NCBI GenBank assembly: GCA_905478325.1
Contig: CAJQIB010000008.1
Span: 62,001-126,000 of the forward strand
From: an uncultured Flavobacteriales bacterium
GTDB taxonomy: Bacteria; Bacteroidota; Bacteroidia; Flavobacteriales_D; Sanyastnellaceae
Direction of reading: 5' to 3'
DNA length: 64,000 nucleotides
Positions 34,050 through 41,268 of the stretch are shown here, piece after piece (the stretch's first letter is position 1; each line of letters starts with the position of its first letter). A model generated the notes under the pieces. It saw nothing but the letters and a program-made list of their open reading frames with translations. It searched no databases and was not told the DNA's origin. Both the position numbers and the translations under genes were made by a program.

Positions 34050-35528
34050 ATGCAACCCTTGTACATTCAAAATAGCCTCTCTCGTAAAAAGGAGCTTTTC
34101 GTCCCTTTGAATCCTCCGTACGTTGGCATGTATGTGTGCGGTCCAACCGTTTATAGCAACGTGCATTTGGGCAATGTCCGAACGTTCCTGACGTTCGATA
34201 TCGTCTATCGATACCTGACATTCTTGGGCTACCAAGTCCGCTATGTCCGGAACATTACAGATGTTGGTCACCTGACGGGTGATTCAGAAGACGGGGAAGA
34301 TAAAATTGGCAAGAAGGCGCGCTTAGAGAATTTGGAACCGATGGAAATCGTACAGAAGTACACCAATGACTTCCACGACGTCACACGCGTTTTCAACATG
34401 ATCTCGCCATCGATCGAGCCAAGTGCGACAGGGCACATCGTGGAGCAAATCGAAATGATTCAAAAAATCCTTGAACGCGGCTACGGATATGAATCCAACG
34501 GTAGTGTCTATTTCAATGTTCGGAAGTTCAGCGAAGACTTCCCTTATGGCGAATTATCAGGGCGACGCATTGATGACCAATTGAGCAATACACGCTCACT
34601 CGATGGTCAAGATGAAAAGAACGATCCGCTTGACTTTGCCCTTTGGAAAAAAGCGGATGCCTCGCACCTCATGAAATGGCCGTCTCCGTGGAGTGAAGGA
34701 TTTCCAGGATGGCATTTAGAATGCTCTGTTATGAGCACAAAGTATCTCGGAACAACCTTTGACATTCATGGTGGAGGCATGGACCTCAAGTTCCCTCACC
34801 ACGAATGTGAAATCGCCCAAAACGTGGGAGCACATGGTGGGAGCAGCCCAGTCAATTATTGGATGCACGGCAACATGCTTACCGTCAATGGACGAAAAAT
34901 GGCGAAGTCTGAAGGCAATGGCTTCACTCCTGAGGAATTGATTACTGGCAATCACCCTTTGCTTGAACGCGGCTATTCCGCTATGACCGTGCGCTTTTTC
35001 ATGCTCCAAGGACATTACGCCAGTACGTTGGACTTCTCCAATGATGCGTTACAAGCCGCTGAAAAAGGCTTAGAACGATTGGTAACGGCCATGTCCAAGC
35101 TTGCCGATTTACCTGTCACAGCTTCACCAGAAGGAAGCGACGCGGACATCACAAGTCTCTTCGATCGTTGCGCACAGGCCATGGGAGATGATTTCAACAC
35201 GCCCATTTTGATTAGCGTGCTATTCGATGCGGTCAAGTTGATCAACAATGTCACTTCTGGAAAAATGGCAATCTCCTCTGCGCAACGACAGGAGTTGAAA
35301 GAGGGAATGGAAGGGTATGTCTTTGATGTGCTCGGCTTGAAGGTGGAAGAAAAAACACGTCAAGACGGTGGAGATACCGATGCCCTCATGGGGCTTTTGG
35401 TTGAACTCCGAGGCAACGCAAAAACAAATAAAGACTGGGCTACTGCGGATACCATTCGGGACACGCTGAGTCAACTAGGCATCACAATTATGGATGGAAA
35501 AGACGGGAGTACATGGAAAAAAGACTAA
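34050..35528 (+). CDS. cysS: Cysteinyl-tRNA synthetase
   Basis: A 492-residue class I synthetase that charges tRNA-Cys. The zinc/cysteine site has Cys30 (VCGPTVY), Cys and His in GWHLECSVMS and HHECEIAQN; the HIGH motif is HLGN (39-42) and KMSKS is KMAKSEGN (~284). Length and domain order are normal. The M28 gene begins inside its last codons (16-nt overlap). Confidence 0.97.
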   Translation: MQPLYIQNSLSRKKELFVPLNPPYVGMYVCGPTVYSNVHLGNVRTFLTFDIVYRYLTFLGYQVRYVRNITDVGHLTGDSEDGEDKIGKKARLENLEPMEIVQKYTNDFHDVTRVFNMISPSIEPSATGHIVEQIEMIQKILERGYGYESNGSVYFNVRKFSEDFPYGELSGRRIDDQLSNTRSLDGQDEKNDPLDFALWKKADASHLMKWPSPWSEGFPGWHLECSVMSTKYLGTTFDIHGGGMDLKFPHHECEIAQNVGAHGGSSPVNYWMHGNMLTVNGRKMAKSEGNGFTPEELITGNHPLLERGYSAMTVRFFMLQGHYASTLDFSNDALQAAEKGLERLVTAMSKLADLPVTASPEGSDADITSLFDRCAQAMGDDFNTPILISVLFDAVKLINNVTSGKMAISSAQRQELKEGMEGYVFDVLGLKVEEKTRQDGGDTDALMGLLVELRGNAKTNKDWATADTIRDTLSQLGITIMDGKDGSTWKKD

Positions 35529-36526
35529 CCGAAGCATCCCATTCATTCGGAAAGCTGAGCGGCATTCTTTTCATGGCACTCACGCTGTTTTCGTGTGGTA
35601 CCGATGAACCTAAGAAACCCGTTTTAGACTTGAATCCTCGGGTTTCTGCTCCTGCATTCAATGCGGATTCCGCTTATGCATATATCGCGGAACAAGTTGC
35701 TTTTGGTCCCCGTGTACCCAACTCACCTGAACATGTGGCATGTGGAGATTGGTTGTCTGCTGAATTGACCCGTCACGGAGCTGAGGTCACAGAGCAAATA
35801 GGACGTGTTCGTGCGTATGACGGATCCATCTTGAACATTCGAAATATCATCGGGTCATTCTTGCCAGACGCAAAAGAACGCGTCATGCTCTATGCCCATT
35901 GGGACACGCGGCCATACGCAGATAAGGACACGGTCAGAATGAGAGAGCCCATTGACGGGGCAAATGACGGGGGATCGGGGGTCGGCGTATTGCTTGAAAT
36001 AGCGCGTGTATTGGGTCTGGATAGCTTGGACTATGGCGTGGATATCATTCTATTCGATGCCGAGGACTACGGCACGCCAGAATGGGCTGAAAAAGGCCAA
36101 AACAACATGCTGACTTGGTGCTTGGGAAGTCAGTTTTGGGTCAATCAACCCCACCGTGTAGGATACCAAGCAAAGTATGGCATCCTATTGGATATGGTTG
36201 GTGCGAAGGGAGCCGTCTTTAACAAAGAAGGCACTTCAATGGCCTATGCTCCAGCAACCGTCAAAAAGGTTTGGAACGCAGCTCAAGCGTTGGGATATGG
36301 AGAATACTTTCAAAATGAAGTGACCCCACAAACCGTTGATGACAATCTCTTCGTTTCTGAGCTCGGAGGCATTCCTTCCGCCAACATTGTCCATTATCAA
36401 GTTCAAGTAATTCCAATGGGCTACGGTCCATTTCATCACACACATGCGGACAACATGGATGTTATTGACCGCAATCCGTTGAATGCAGTAGGGAATACGA
36501 TTCTTGACGTTCTTTGGAACGATTGA
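35513..36526 (+). CDS. M28-family zinc lipoprotein, probably glutaminyl-peptide cyclotransferase-like
   Basis: A 337-residue lipoprotein (lipobox LFSC, Cys28) with an M28 peptidase/glutaminyl cyclase fold. Metal and catalytic residues are visible: His129 and Asp131 in YAHWDTRPYAD, Asp152 in GANDGGSG, Glu184-Asp185 in FDAEDYG, and the late HTHADNMD. The FGPRVPNSPEHVACGDWL segment resembles type II-like glutaminyl cyclases of Bacteroidota, which cap N-terminal Gln as pyroglutamate after signal-peptide cleavage; an aminopeptidase is the alternative. It overlaps cysS by 16 nt, so the two are coupled. Confidence 0.85.
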   Translation: MEKRLTEASHSFGKLSGILFMALTLFSCGTDEPKKPVLDLNPRVSAPAFNADSAYAYIAEQVAFGPRVPNSPEHVACGDWLSAELTRHGAEVTEQIGRVRAYDGSILNIRNIIGSFLPDAKERVMLYAHWDTRPYADKDTVRMREPIDGANDGGSGVGVLLEIARVLGLDSLDYGVDIILFDAEDYGTPEWAEKGQNNMLTWCLGSQFWVNQPHRVGYQAKYGILLDMVGAKGAVFNKEGTSMAYAPATVKKVWNAAQALGYGEYFQNEVTPQTVDDNLFVSELGGIPSANIVHYQVQVIPMGYGPFHHTHADNMDVIDRNPLNAVGNTILDVLWND

Positions 36527-36585
36527 ATCCACTGGCTTCTTTTGCGCTCTTTCATGTGAACAATTTTTCGAGGACTCGGATTTGA

Positions 36586-38391
36586 ATGATGCCCTCGCGG
36601 GGTAAGTTGTACTTGCTTATGCTGCGCTTTTTCAATACCACCTCCGTCGCCTTTGTTCTGCTATTTCTGCAGCTCATCGTGCACCCTTGCGCCGCTCAAG
36701 ATGCCGCTTCCATTGAAGCCGCACAAATGCTCCATCGCGGGGACTCGCTGCTGAACCTCGGCAAGCCCGTTGCAGCACTTTCCATGTTCCGAGGTGCTGA
36801 AGAACGCTCTTTTGATCCGTGTCTCATCGCACGCGCTCGCATCGGAATCGCTGAAGTTCATGTAGAAAGTCAAAATCCAGCACAAGCCAGCTCCGCATTG
36901 AATCTTGCCAGTTCAGGTCTCCTAGCGTGCAGTGCTTCAGACCGTCTAGCTCTGACATTATTGGCTGCCGATCTTTGGCTAGCGCTGCAAAAGGAAGAAC
37001 GCGCCAGTGCCGTTCTCAGGCGGGAATTGAAAATGCAGCCTGACCACCTTTTGCTGCATTCTCGGATGGCTGAAATCGCTTTTATCGCCGGGGATTGGAC
37101 ACGGTCACGAAACGCTTTGGCATTTTGCTTAGCCAGCACAGACCCGTCTCGAACAAATGAGCAACACGCGAAGTGGCTGAGCTACACGATCCAATTGGAT
37201 ATCATCGAAAACAACGCCTCAAACGATAGCCTTGTTACTTCATTCGAAACACTTATTGCTAAAATTCCATTGGAAAAAGCACAGGCACAACGCGAGCAGA
37301 TCTATGGTTTGGTTGCCCTTCAGGGCAATCACCTAAAAGCATTTGAGTGGGCAAAAACCATCTTGAAATTCACGCCGAAGAAAGCCAAGGATCAAGTGGC
37401 CTTGGCCCAACTTCGCCTTGCCAGGTCAGCACATCGCGCTCACCGGCCGTTGGAAGCTGTCATTGGGTTTCATGAAGCCGTCAAAGCAGCCCGGTCATCC
37501 AATGACATGACGCTTTTGGCCGAAGCGCTGCGGCATCGTGCAGAATTCGAAATGGACCGTGCCAATTACAGCGACGCACTCGTCGCTATGCTCGAAGTCG
37601 ATAGTATCAAGACAACCTTACTCGCGGGATTGCAATCCACAGGGAACCGGCAAGTAAGAGGTTTTACCGAACAGCTCCTCCCTGAACCAGATCCGTTTGA
37701 ACGAGCCGTTTTGGATTTGGAACAAAAACAGGCTCGACGTCCAGACCTCGGTGCATGGCCATGGATTGCCGCATTCTTAGCCATCGGACTCATCGCTCTC
37801 AATCGCAGCTACCGAACGGCACAAAACGCACTCAAAAAAGAAAGGCGCCGGCTGATTCGTCTTCGAAGCTTAGTCCCTACCGATCGCTTGCCTCACGCTG
37901 CCAGTGACGCATTGCCGGCAGCCATTGAAGAGCCCTTGAGCAATAGTAGCCTCATGCCCAATGGCGCCTTTGTCTTCACGCGCGATGACAATCCCGCTCC
38001 ACAATCCATTCAAGCCTTTATGAGTGAACTGGACGAAGACATTCAATCGGCCATTGCCTGGGATCTAGGGAACGATTTGCAGTTTACAATTGGACCTGAC
38101 GTTCGGGTTGCCTTGCGCAACCTCCTTCGAGGTTTTCTCGAATTGTCTCATGATGAACAGCCCGTGAATGTTCAAATTGAACAAATGGATTCCCATTGGA
38201 AATTCAGTCTGAGCAGCGACCACACAGAGGCTTCTAAGGCACTTCGCGGATTGTTTTATGGCAAAGACGCCTTGGCATCATCTCGCTGGAATGAACTCCA
38301 CGCGCAGTTGCGCAGATTGACCGGTAAAATTCAAATAGAACGGGTTTCTCCGGTAAGAGAAAAGCTCAGTGTCATTCTACCAACGACCTAA
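36586..38391 (+). CDS. TPR membrane protein with a degenerate histidine-kinase-like C-terminus
   Basis: A 601-residue protein. A signal sequence (~15-37) precedes a long helical TPR-type periplasmic region (~40-340); one transmembrane helix (~389-405, PWIAAFLAIGLIALN) leads to a basic coiled coil (KKERRRLIRLR). This is the layout of Bacteroidota TPR-sensor kinases, but no phospho-acceptor His box is seen. The C-terminal ~100 residues keep the outline of an HATPase domain (DVRVALRNLLRGFLELS where an N-box would be; ending IQIERVSPVREKLSVILP) without the N, G1 or G2 motifs. It is probably a catalytically dead kinase relative; its output is unknown. It is convergent with pheS. Confidence 0.7.
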   Translation: MMPSRGKLYLLMLRFFNTTSVAFVLLFLQLIVHPCAAQDAASIEAAQMLHRGDSLLNLGKPVAALSMFRGAEERSFDPCLIARARIGIAEVHVESQNPAQASSALNLASSGLLACSASDRLALTLLAADLWLALQKEERASAVLRRELKMQPDHLLLHSRMAEIAFIAGDWTRSRNALAFCLASTDPSRTNEQHAKWLSYTIQLDIIENNASNDSLVTSFETLIAKIPLEKAQAQREQIYGLVALQGNHLKAFEWAKTILKFTPKKAKDQVALAQLRLARSAHRAHRPLEAVIGFHEAVKAARSSNDMTLLAEALRHRAEFEMDRANYSDALVAMLEVDSIKTTLLAGLQSTGNRQVRGFTEQLLPEPDPFERAVLDLEQKQARRPDLGAWPWIAAFLAIGLIALNRSYRTAQNALKKERRRLIRLRSLVPTDRLPHAASDALPAAIEEPLSNSSLMPNGAFVFTRDDNPAPQSIQAFMSELDEDIQSAIAWDLGNDLQFTIGPDVRVALRNLLRGFLELSHDEQPVNVQIEQMDSHWKFSLSSDHTEASKALRGLFYGKDALASSRWNELHAQLRRLTGKIQIERVSPVREKLSVILPTT

Positions 38392-38402
38392 GCAAGATCC
38401 GT

Positions 38403-39425
38403 TCAGTATTGCCCTTTGAATTGGTCCAAAAAGCGTGCATCATTTTCGAAAAATGCACGCAAATCACCAATCTGATAGCGCAGCATCGTAATGCGCTCAA
38501 CTCCCATTCCAAAGGCATAGCCTGAGTACTTCCGTGAATCAATTCCAGCGGCTTCCAACACATTGGGATCCACCATTCCACAGCCCAAGATTTCCAACCA
38601 GCCGGTGCCCTTGGTAATGCGTTTATCGACCTCTGTTTCCAACCCCCAATAGACATCCACTTCTGCGCTCGGCTCAGTGAAAGGGAAATAGGATGGACGC
38701 AATCGAATGCGCGTTTCAGGACCGAAAAATTCTTGAGCGAAAAGCAGCAACGTTTGCTTCAAGTCAGCAAAAGACACGCCTTCATCGATGTAGAGTCCTT
38801 CAATTTGATGGAACATGCAATGTGCTCTTGCACTGATGGCCTCGTTTCGAAAAACCCGACCCGGCATGATCAACCGCATCGGAGGCTCGTGTTGTTCCAT
38901 TTCACGCACTTGAACAGACGATGTATGGGTGCGCAAGAGCAAATCCGGATTGCGATCGACAAAAAAGGTGTCCTGCATGTCACGAGCCGGATGTTCTTCT
39001 GGAAAGTTTAACCCACTGAACACGTGCCAATCATCCTCAATTTCAGGACCTTCTGACACAATGAATCCCATCCGTTCAAAAATCCCGATGATCTCGCGCC
39101 GAACGACGCTCAGAGGATGATGTGTCCCTATGCCTCGCCCTCCCGCTGGACGCGTTAAATCCTCTCCAGAGCTGCCAGACCCCGACTGTCCAGCACCTTG
39201 GGATGCTACAGATTCGATCCGCTCTTCAATGGATCCTTTCAATTCATTCAGCAATTTGCCCAGCTCTCGCTTCTCTTCGTTTGGCGCTTCCTTAAAAGCC
39301 GCCATCAAATCCTTCATGCGTCCCTTTCTACCCAACCAGGCAATGCGAAATGCCTCTGCTGCCTCAGTGTCCGGCAAATCCGCAGCGGAAGTTTCCGCCA
39401 ACAATGCTATCAATTGATCCCGCAT
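38403..39425 (-). CDS. pheS: Phenylalanyl-tRNA synthetase alpha subunit
   Basis: A 340-residue class II synthetase alpha chain: N-terminal coiled coil that binds tRNA (~1-90), then the catalytic core with motif 2 (MFHQIEGLYIDEG) and motif 3 (YAFGMGVERITML). It forms an alpha2beta2 enzyme with PheT, whose gene is 1.8 kb away on the opposite strand; separated pheS and pheT are common in Bacteroidota. It follows the lipoprotein cyclophilin gene by 7 nt. Confidence 0.97.
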   Translation of the reverse strand: MRDQLIALLAETSAADLPDTEAAEAFRIAWLGRKGRMKDLMAAFKEAPNEEKRELGKLLNELKGSIEERIESVASQGAGQSGSGSSGEDLTRPAGGRGIGTHHPLSVVRREIIGIFERMGFIVSEGPEIEDDWHVFSGLNFPEEHPARDMQDTFFVDRNPDLLLRTHTSSVQVREMEQHEPPMRLIMPGRVFRNEAISARAHCMFHQIEGLYIDEGVSFADLKQTLLLFAQEFFGPETRIRLRPSYFPFTEPSAEVDVYWGLETEVDKRITKGTGWLEILGCGMVDPNVLEAAGIDSRKYSGYAFGMGVERITMLRYQIGDLRAFFENDARFLDQFKGQY

Positions 39426-39432
39426 CGATTCT

Positions 39433-40167
39433 TCAATTGATTAACTCCATGGACATTCTTTCTTCCTTCACAGGTCGATCCCCAGCAGCTGTTTGGACGG
39501 CTGCAATGGAGTCAACAATGTCAAGTCCAGAAATGACATATCCGAAAACTGTGTATTGGTTATCTAAAAAAGGAGTGCCTCCTTCAGTAGAATACCGTGC
39601 AATTGATTCCGCAGAGTATTCAAAAGCTCCTCCTTGCTCGTAGCCAAATTCTTTTTTTCCACTTTGGATATCCTGATTCACTCGTGCTTGTACCTGCATC
39701 AACTCCTTTTCAGAAAAAGAGCGCCCCTGAACCAAATAAAACTGGCTGCCTGAAGAGGCCCTCTTCGGGTTCGCTCCATCACCTTGGCGGGCTGCTGCAA
39801 GAGCGCCTTTGAAGTGCAAGTTGTCCGTTCGGATTTCCTGAGGAACGGTATAACCCGGCCCTCCTGAACCCAAACGACTTGATCGCGTGGCCAGTTTACT
39901 TTCGGGGTCACCCCCTTGAATCATGAAGTCTTTGATGACGCGGTGGAACTGCAAACTGTCATAAAAACCCGTTTCCACCAACTGAATAAAATTATCTCGG
40001 TGTCCAGGAGTCGAATCAGAAAGCGCCACAACCATGTCGCCGAAAGAAGTGTGAATGATGACTTGGCGCGGCCCTTCGGGCCCCTTTTCATTGCATCCCG
40101 AAGCGGAAATCAATCCGAATGCGAGAAAGAACCAACCGATAAGACCAATGATGTGCTTGATTTTCAT
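39433..40167 (-). CDS. Lipoprotein cyclophilin-type peptidyl-prolyl isomerase
   Basis: A 244-residue lipoprotein (lipobox ASGC, Cys25) with a cyclophilin domain: FHRVIKDFMIQGGDP is the catalytic strand carrying Arg, and SSGSQFYLVQG matches the family 'GSQFFI' motif. An insertion of ~60 residues (SEKELMQVQARVNQDIQSGKK...) separates this from the last strand (NQYTVFGYVISGLDIVD), a known Bacteroidota variant. It should aid proline isomerisation in the periplasm. It lies upstream of pheS. Confidence 0.92.
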   Translation of the reverse strand: MKIKHIIGLIGWFFLAFGLISASGCNEKGPEGPRQVIIHTSFGDMVVALSDSTPGHRDNFIQLVETGFYDSLQFHRVIKDFMIQGGDPESKLATRSSRLGSGGPGYTVPQEIRTDNLHFKGALAAARQGDGANPKRASSGSQFYLVQGRSFSEKELMQVQARVNQDIQSGKKEFGYEQGGAFEYSAESIARYSTEGGTPFLDNQYTVFGYVISGLDIVDSIAAVQTAAGDRPVKEERMSMELIN

Positions 40168-40204
40168 GACTTTTTGAAGATATTTGGAGACTCATCCTTG
40201 CCTG

Positions 40205-40212
40205 CAAAGTTA
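40205..40212 (-). promoter_or_regulatory. -7 box upstream of the cyclophilin gene
   Basis: Minus-strand TAACTTTG matches TAnnTTTG exactly, 37 nt before the cyclophilin ATG. No TTG is found at the preferred -33 spacing. Confidence 0.35.
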
Positions 40213-40221
40213 GATTGTCCA

Positions 40222-40599
40222 ATGCGAAAGACCCACATCCTCCTTCCGATAAGCTTATTGCTTGTGTTTTTTGGCTTCTCAAGCTGCCATGAAGTGGAAG
40301 AAACGATCGCCAACGTGGTCGTTCTCAATGACCTCGGGTCCCCAGTGCAAGGTGCAACCGTGCGACTGTATGCCTTCGGTTCTGTTGACGAAGATTTCGT
40401 TGGGGAACCTCGCTTCGACACAACAGCGGTTTCAAATGCGGCAGGTTTGGTGAGTTTTAACTTCTCATCCTTCTATGTAGAGGGGCAAGCTGGATTTGCT
40501 GTCTTGGACATTGAAGCCACGAAAGCATCCTTGTACGGAACCGGTCTGATTAAGATTGAAGAAGAACTCACCAACGAGGCCACGATCTTCATTGAATGA
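40222..40599 (+). CDS. Small lipoprotein with a carboxypeptidase-regulatory-like (Ig) domain
   Basis: A 125-residue lipoprotein: signal peptide MRKTHILLPISLLLVFFGFS then lipobox Cys22. The mature part is one beta-sandwich resembling the CarboxypepD_reg-like fold (VVVLNDLGSPVQGATVRLYAF, TTAVSNAAGLVSFNF). The ATG at 40222 is chosen because it starts the signal peptide; the frame stays open upstream by chance. It is divergent from the cyclophilin and convergent with the next gene. Function unknown, likely surface or periplasmic. Confidence 0.75.
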   Translation: MRKTHILLPISLLLVFFGFSSCHEVEETIANVVVLNDLGSPVQGATVRLYAFGSVDEDFVGEPRFDTTAVSNAAGLVSFNFSSFYVEGQAGFAVLDIEATKASLYGTGLIKIEEELTNEATIFIE

Positions 40600-40614
40600 T
40601 CAATATGAAGCAGA

Positions 40615-40980
40615 TCACTTCTGCTTTTCAGCCTTTTCGTCTCCTTCAATCCAAGCGGAGAAATATTCAACAAGAGCGCGGCGCATGAGCAACTCTTGTT
40701 CTTGTTCTGTGACCGCAGGTATGGGCTGCAATTGCTTAAAATGAGGCCATCCATCGTCGTCCTGACGCACCTCTTCGTAATACCCCATTGGAGCTAGGAG
40801 CGTGCAAATGCCCACATGCATCACCTCCAACTTCTCATCTTTTTTGAACGGTTGATACCCCTGGGCGCATTCCTGCAGCCCAACAGTAAATACCATCGTG
40901 GTCAAATCGGGTGGCTCTCCAAATCGAGCCTCCATCAATTTTTCAAGTCGGACCCACTGGTTTTCGAATGCGTAATCCAT
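40615..40980 (-). CDS. Conserved Bacteroidota hypothetical protein
   Basis: A 121-residue soluble protein of a family I recall seeing widely in Bacteroidota without a function: start MDYAFENQWVRLEKLMEARFGE, then LTTMVFTVGLQECAQG, MHVGICTLLAPMGYYEE and DDDGWPHF. It is helical with an acidic/basic C-terminus. The ATG at 40980 is preferred; the frame is open further upstream only because it reads through tRNA-Pro. The gene lies 51 nt downstream of that tRNA on the same strand, so they may share a transcript. Confidence 0.7.
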   Translation of the reverse strand: MDYAFENQWVRLEKLMEARFGEPPDLTTMVFTVGLQECAQGYQPFKKDEKLEVMHVGICTLLAPMGYYEEVRQDDDGWPHFKQLQPIPAVTEQEQELLMRRALVEYFSAWIEGDEKAEKQK

Positions 40981-41031
40981 GGTTGATTCCGAATGTGGTA
41001 AAGATCCCGGAGCTCTCACTCCGGGATTCAT

Positions 41032-41107
41032 TGGTCGGGATGACTGGACTTGAACCAGCGACCACACGTCCCCCAGACGCGTACTCTACCAACTGAGCTA
41101 CATCCCG
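41032..41107 (-). tRNA. tRNA-Pro (anticodon GGG)
   Basis: Acceptor CGGGATG pairs with CATCCCG; D-arm GCTCAGTTGGTAGAGT; anticodon stem CGCGT/ACGTG with loop CTGGGGG, giving GGG; T-arm GCTGG TTCAAGT CCAGT. Discriminator A is followed by an encoded CCA (41034-41032 on the minus strand). Total 76 nt. Confidence 0.95.
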
Positions 41108-41146
41108 ATGATTGTTCGTTCATCACACGATGTGATAAACGGAGGG

Positions 41147-41174
41147 CGAAGTTACTCAACTTTCTTTTTTGCAA
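41147..41174 (-). promoter_or_regulatory. Promoter of tRNA-Pro
   Basis: Minus-strand TTG at 41174-41172, spacer 17, TAACTTCG at 41154-41147 (7 of 8 to TAnnTTTG). The start would be about 35 nt before the mature 5' end at 41107. The 161-nt gap up to pheT also holds a possible plus-strand pheT promoter (TTG 41215, TAACTTTA 41240-41247, spacing 22). Confidence 0.45.
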
Positions 41175-41268
41175 CAGCGTGAATTGAAATTCTCTAAACC
41201 AAAAGTGCAGTTCATTGTGGTCTAGCCCTTGAGACCTACTAACTTTACTGCGTTGAACCTGAATTGCA

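Noticed and set aside
41120-41136. ATCACACGATGTGAT palindrome in the tRNA-Pro leader as a CRP-like site
   Set aside because: The half sites are in the opposite order from TGTGA-N6-TCACA and the spacer is 3 nt; it is a small leader hairpin at most.
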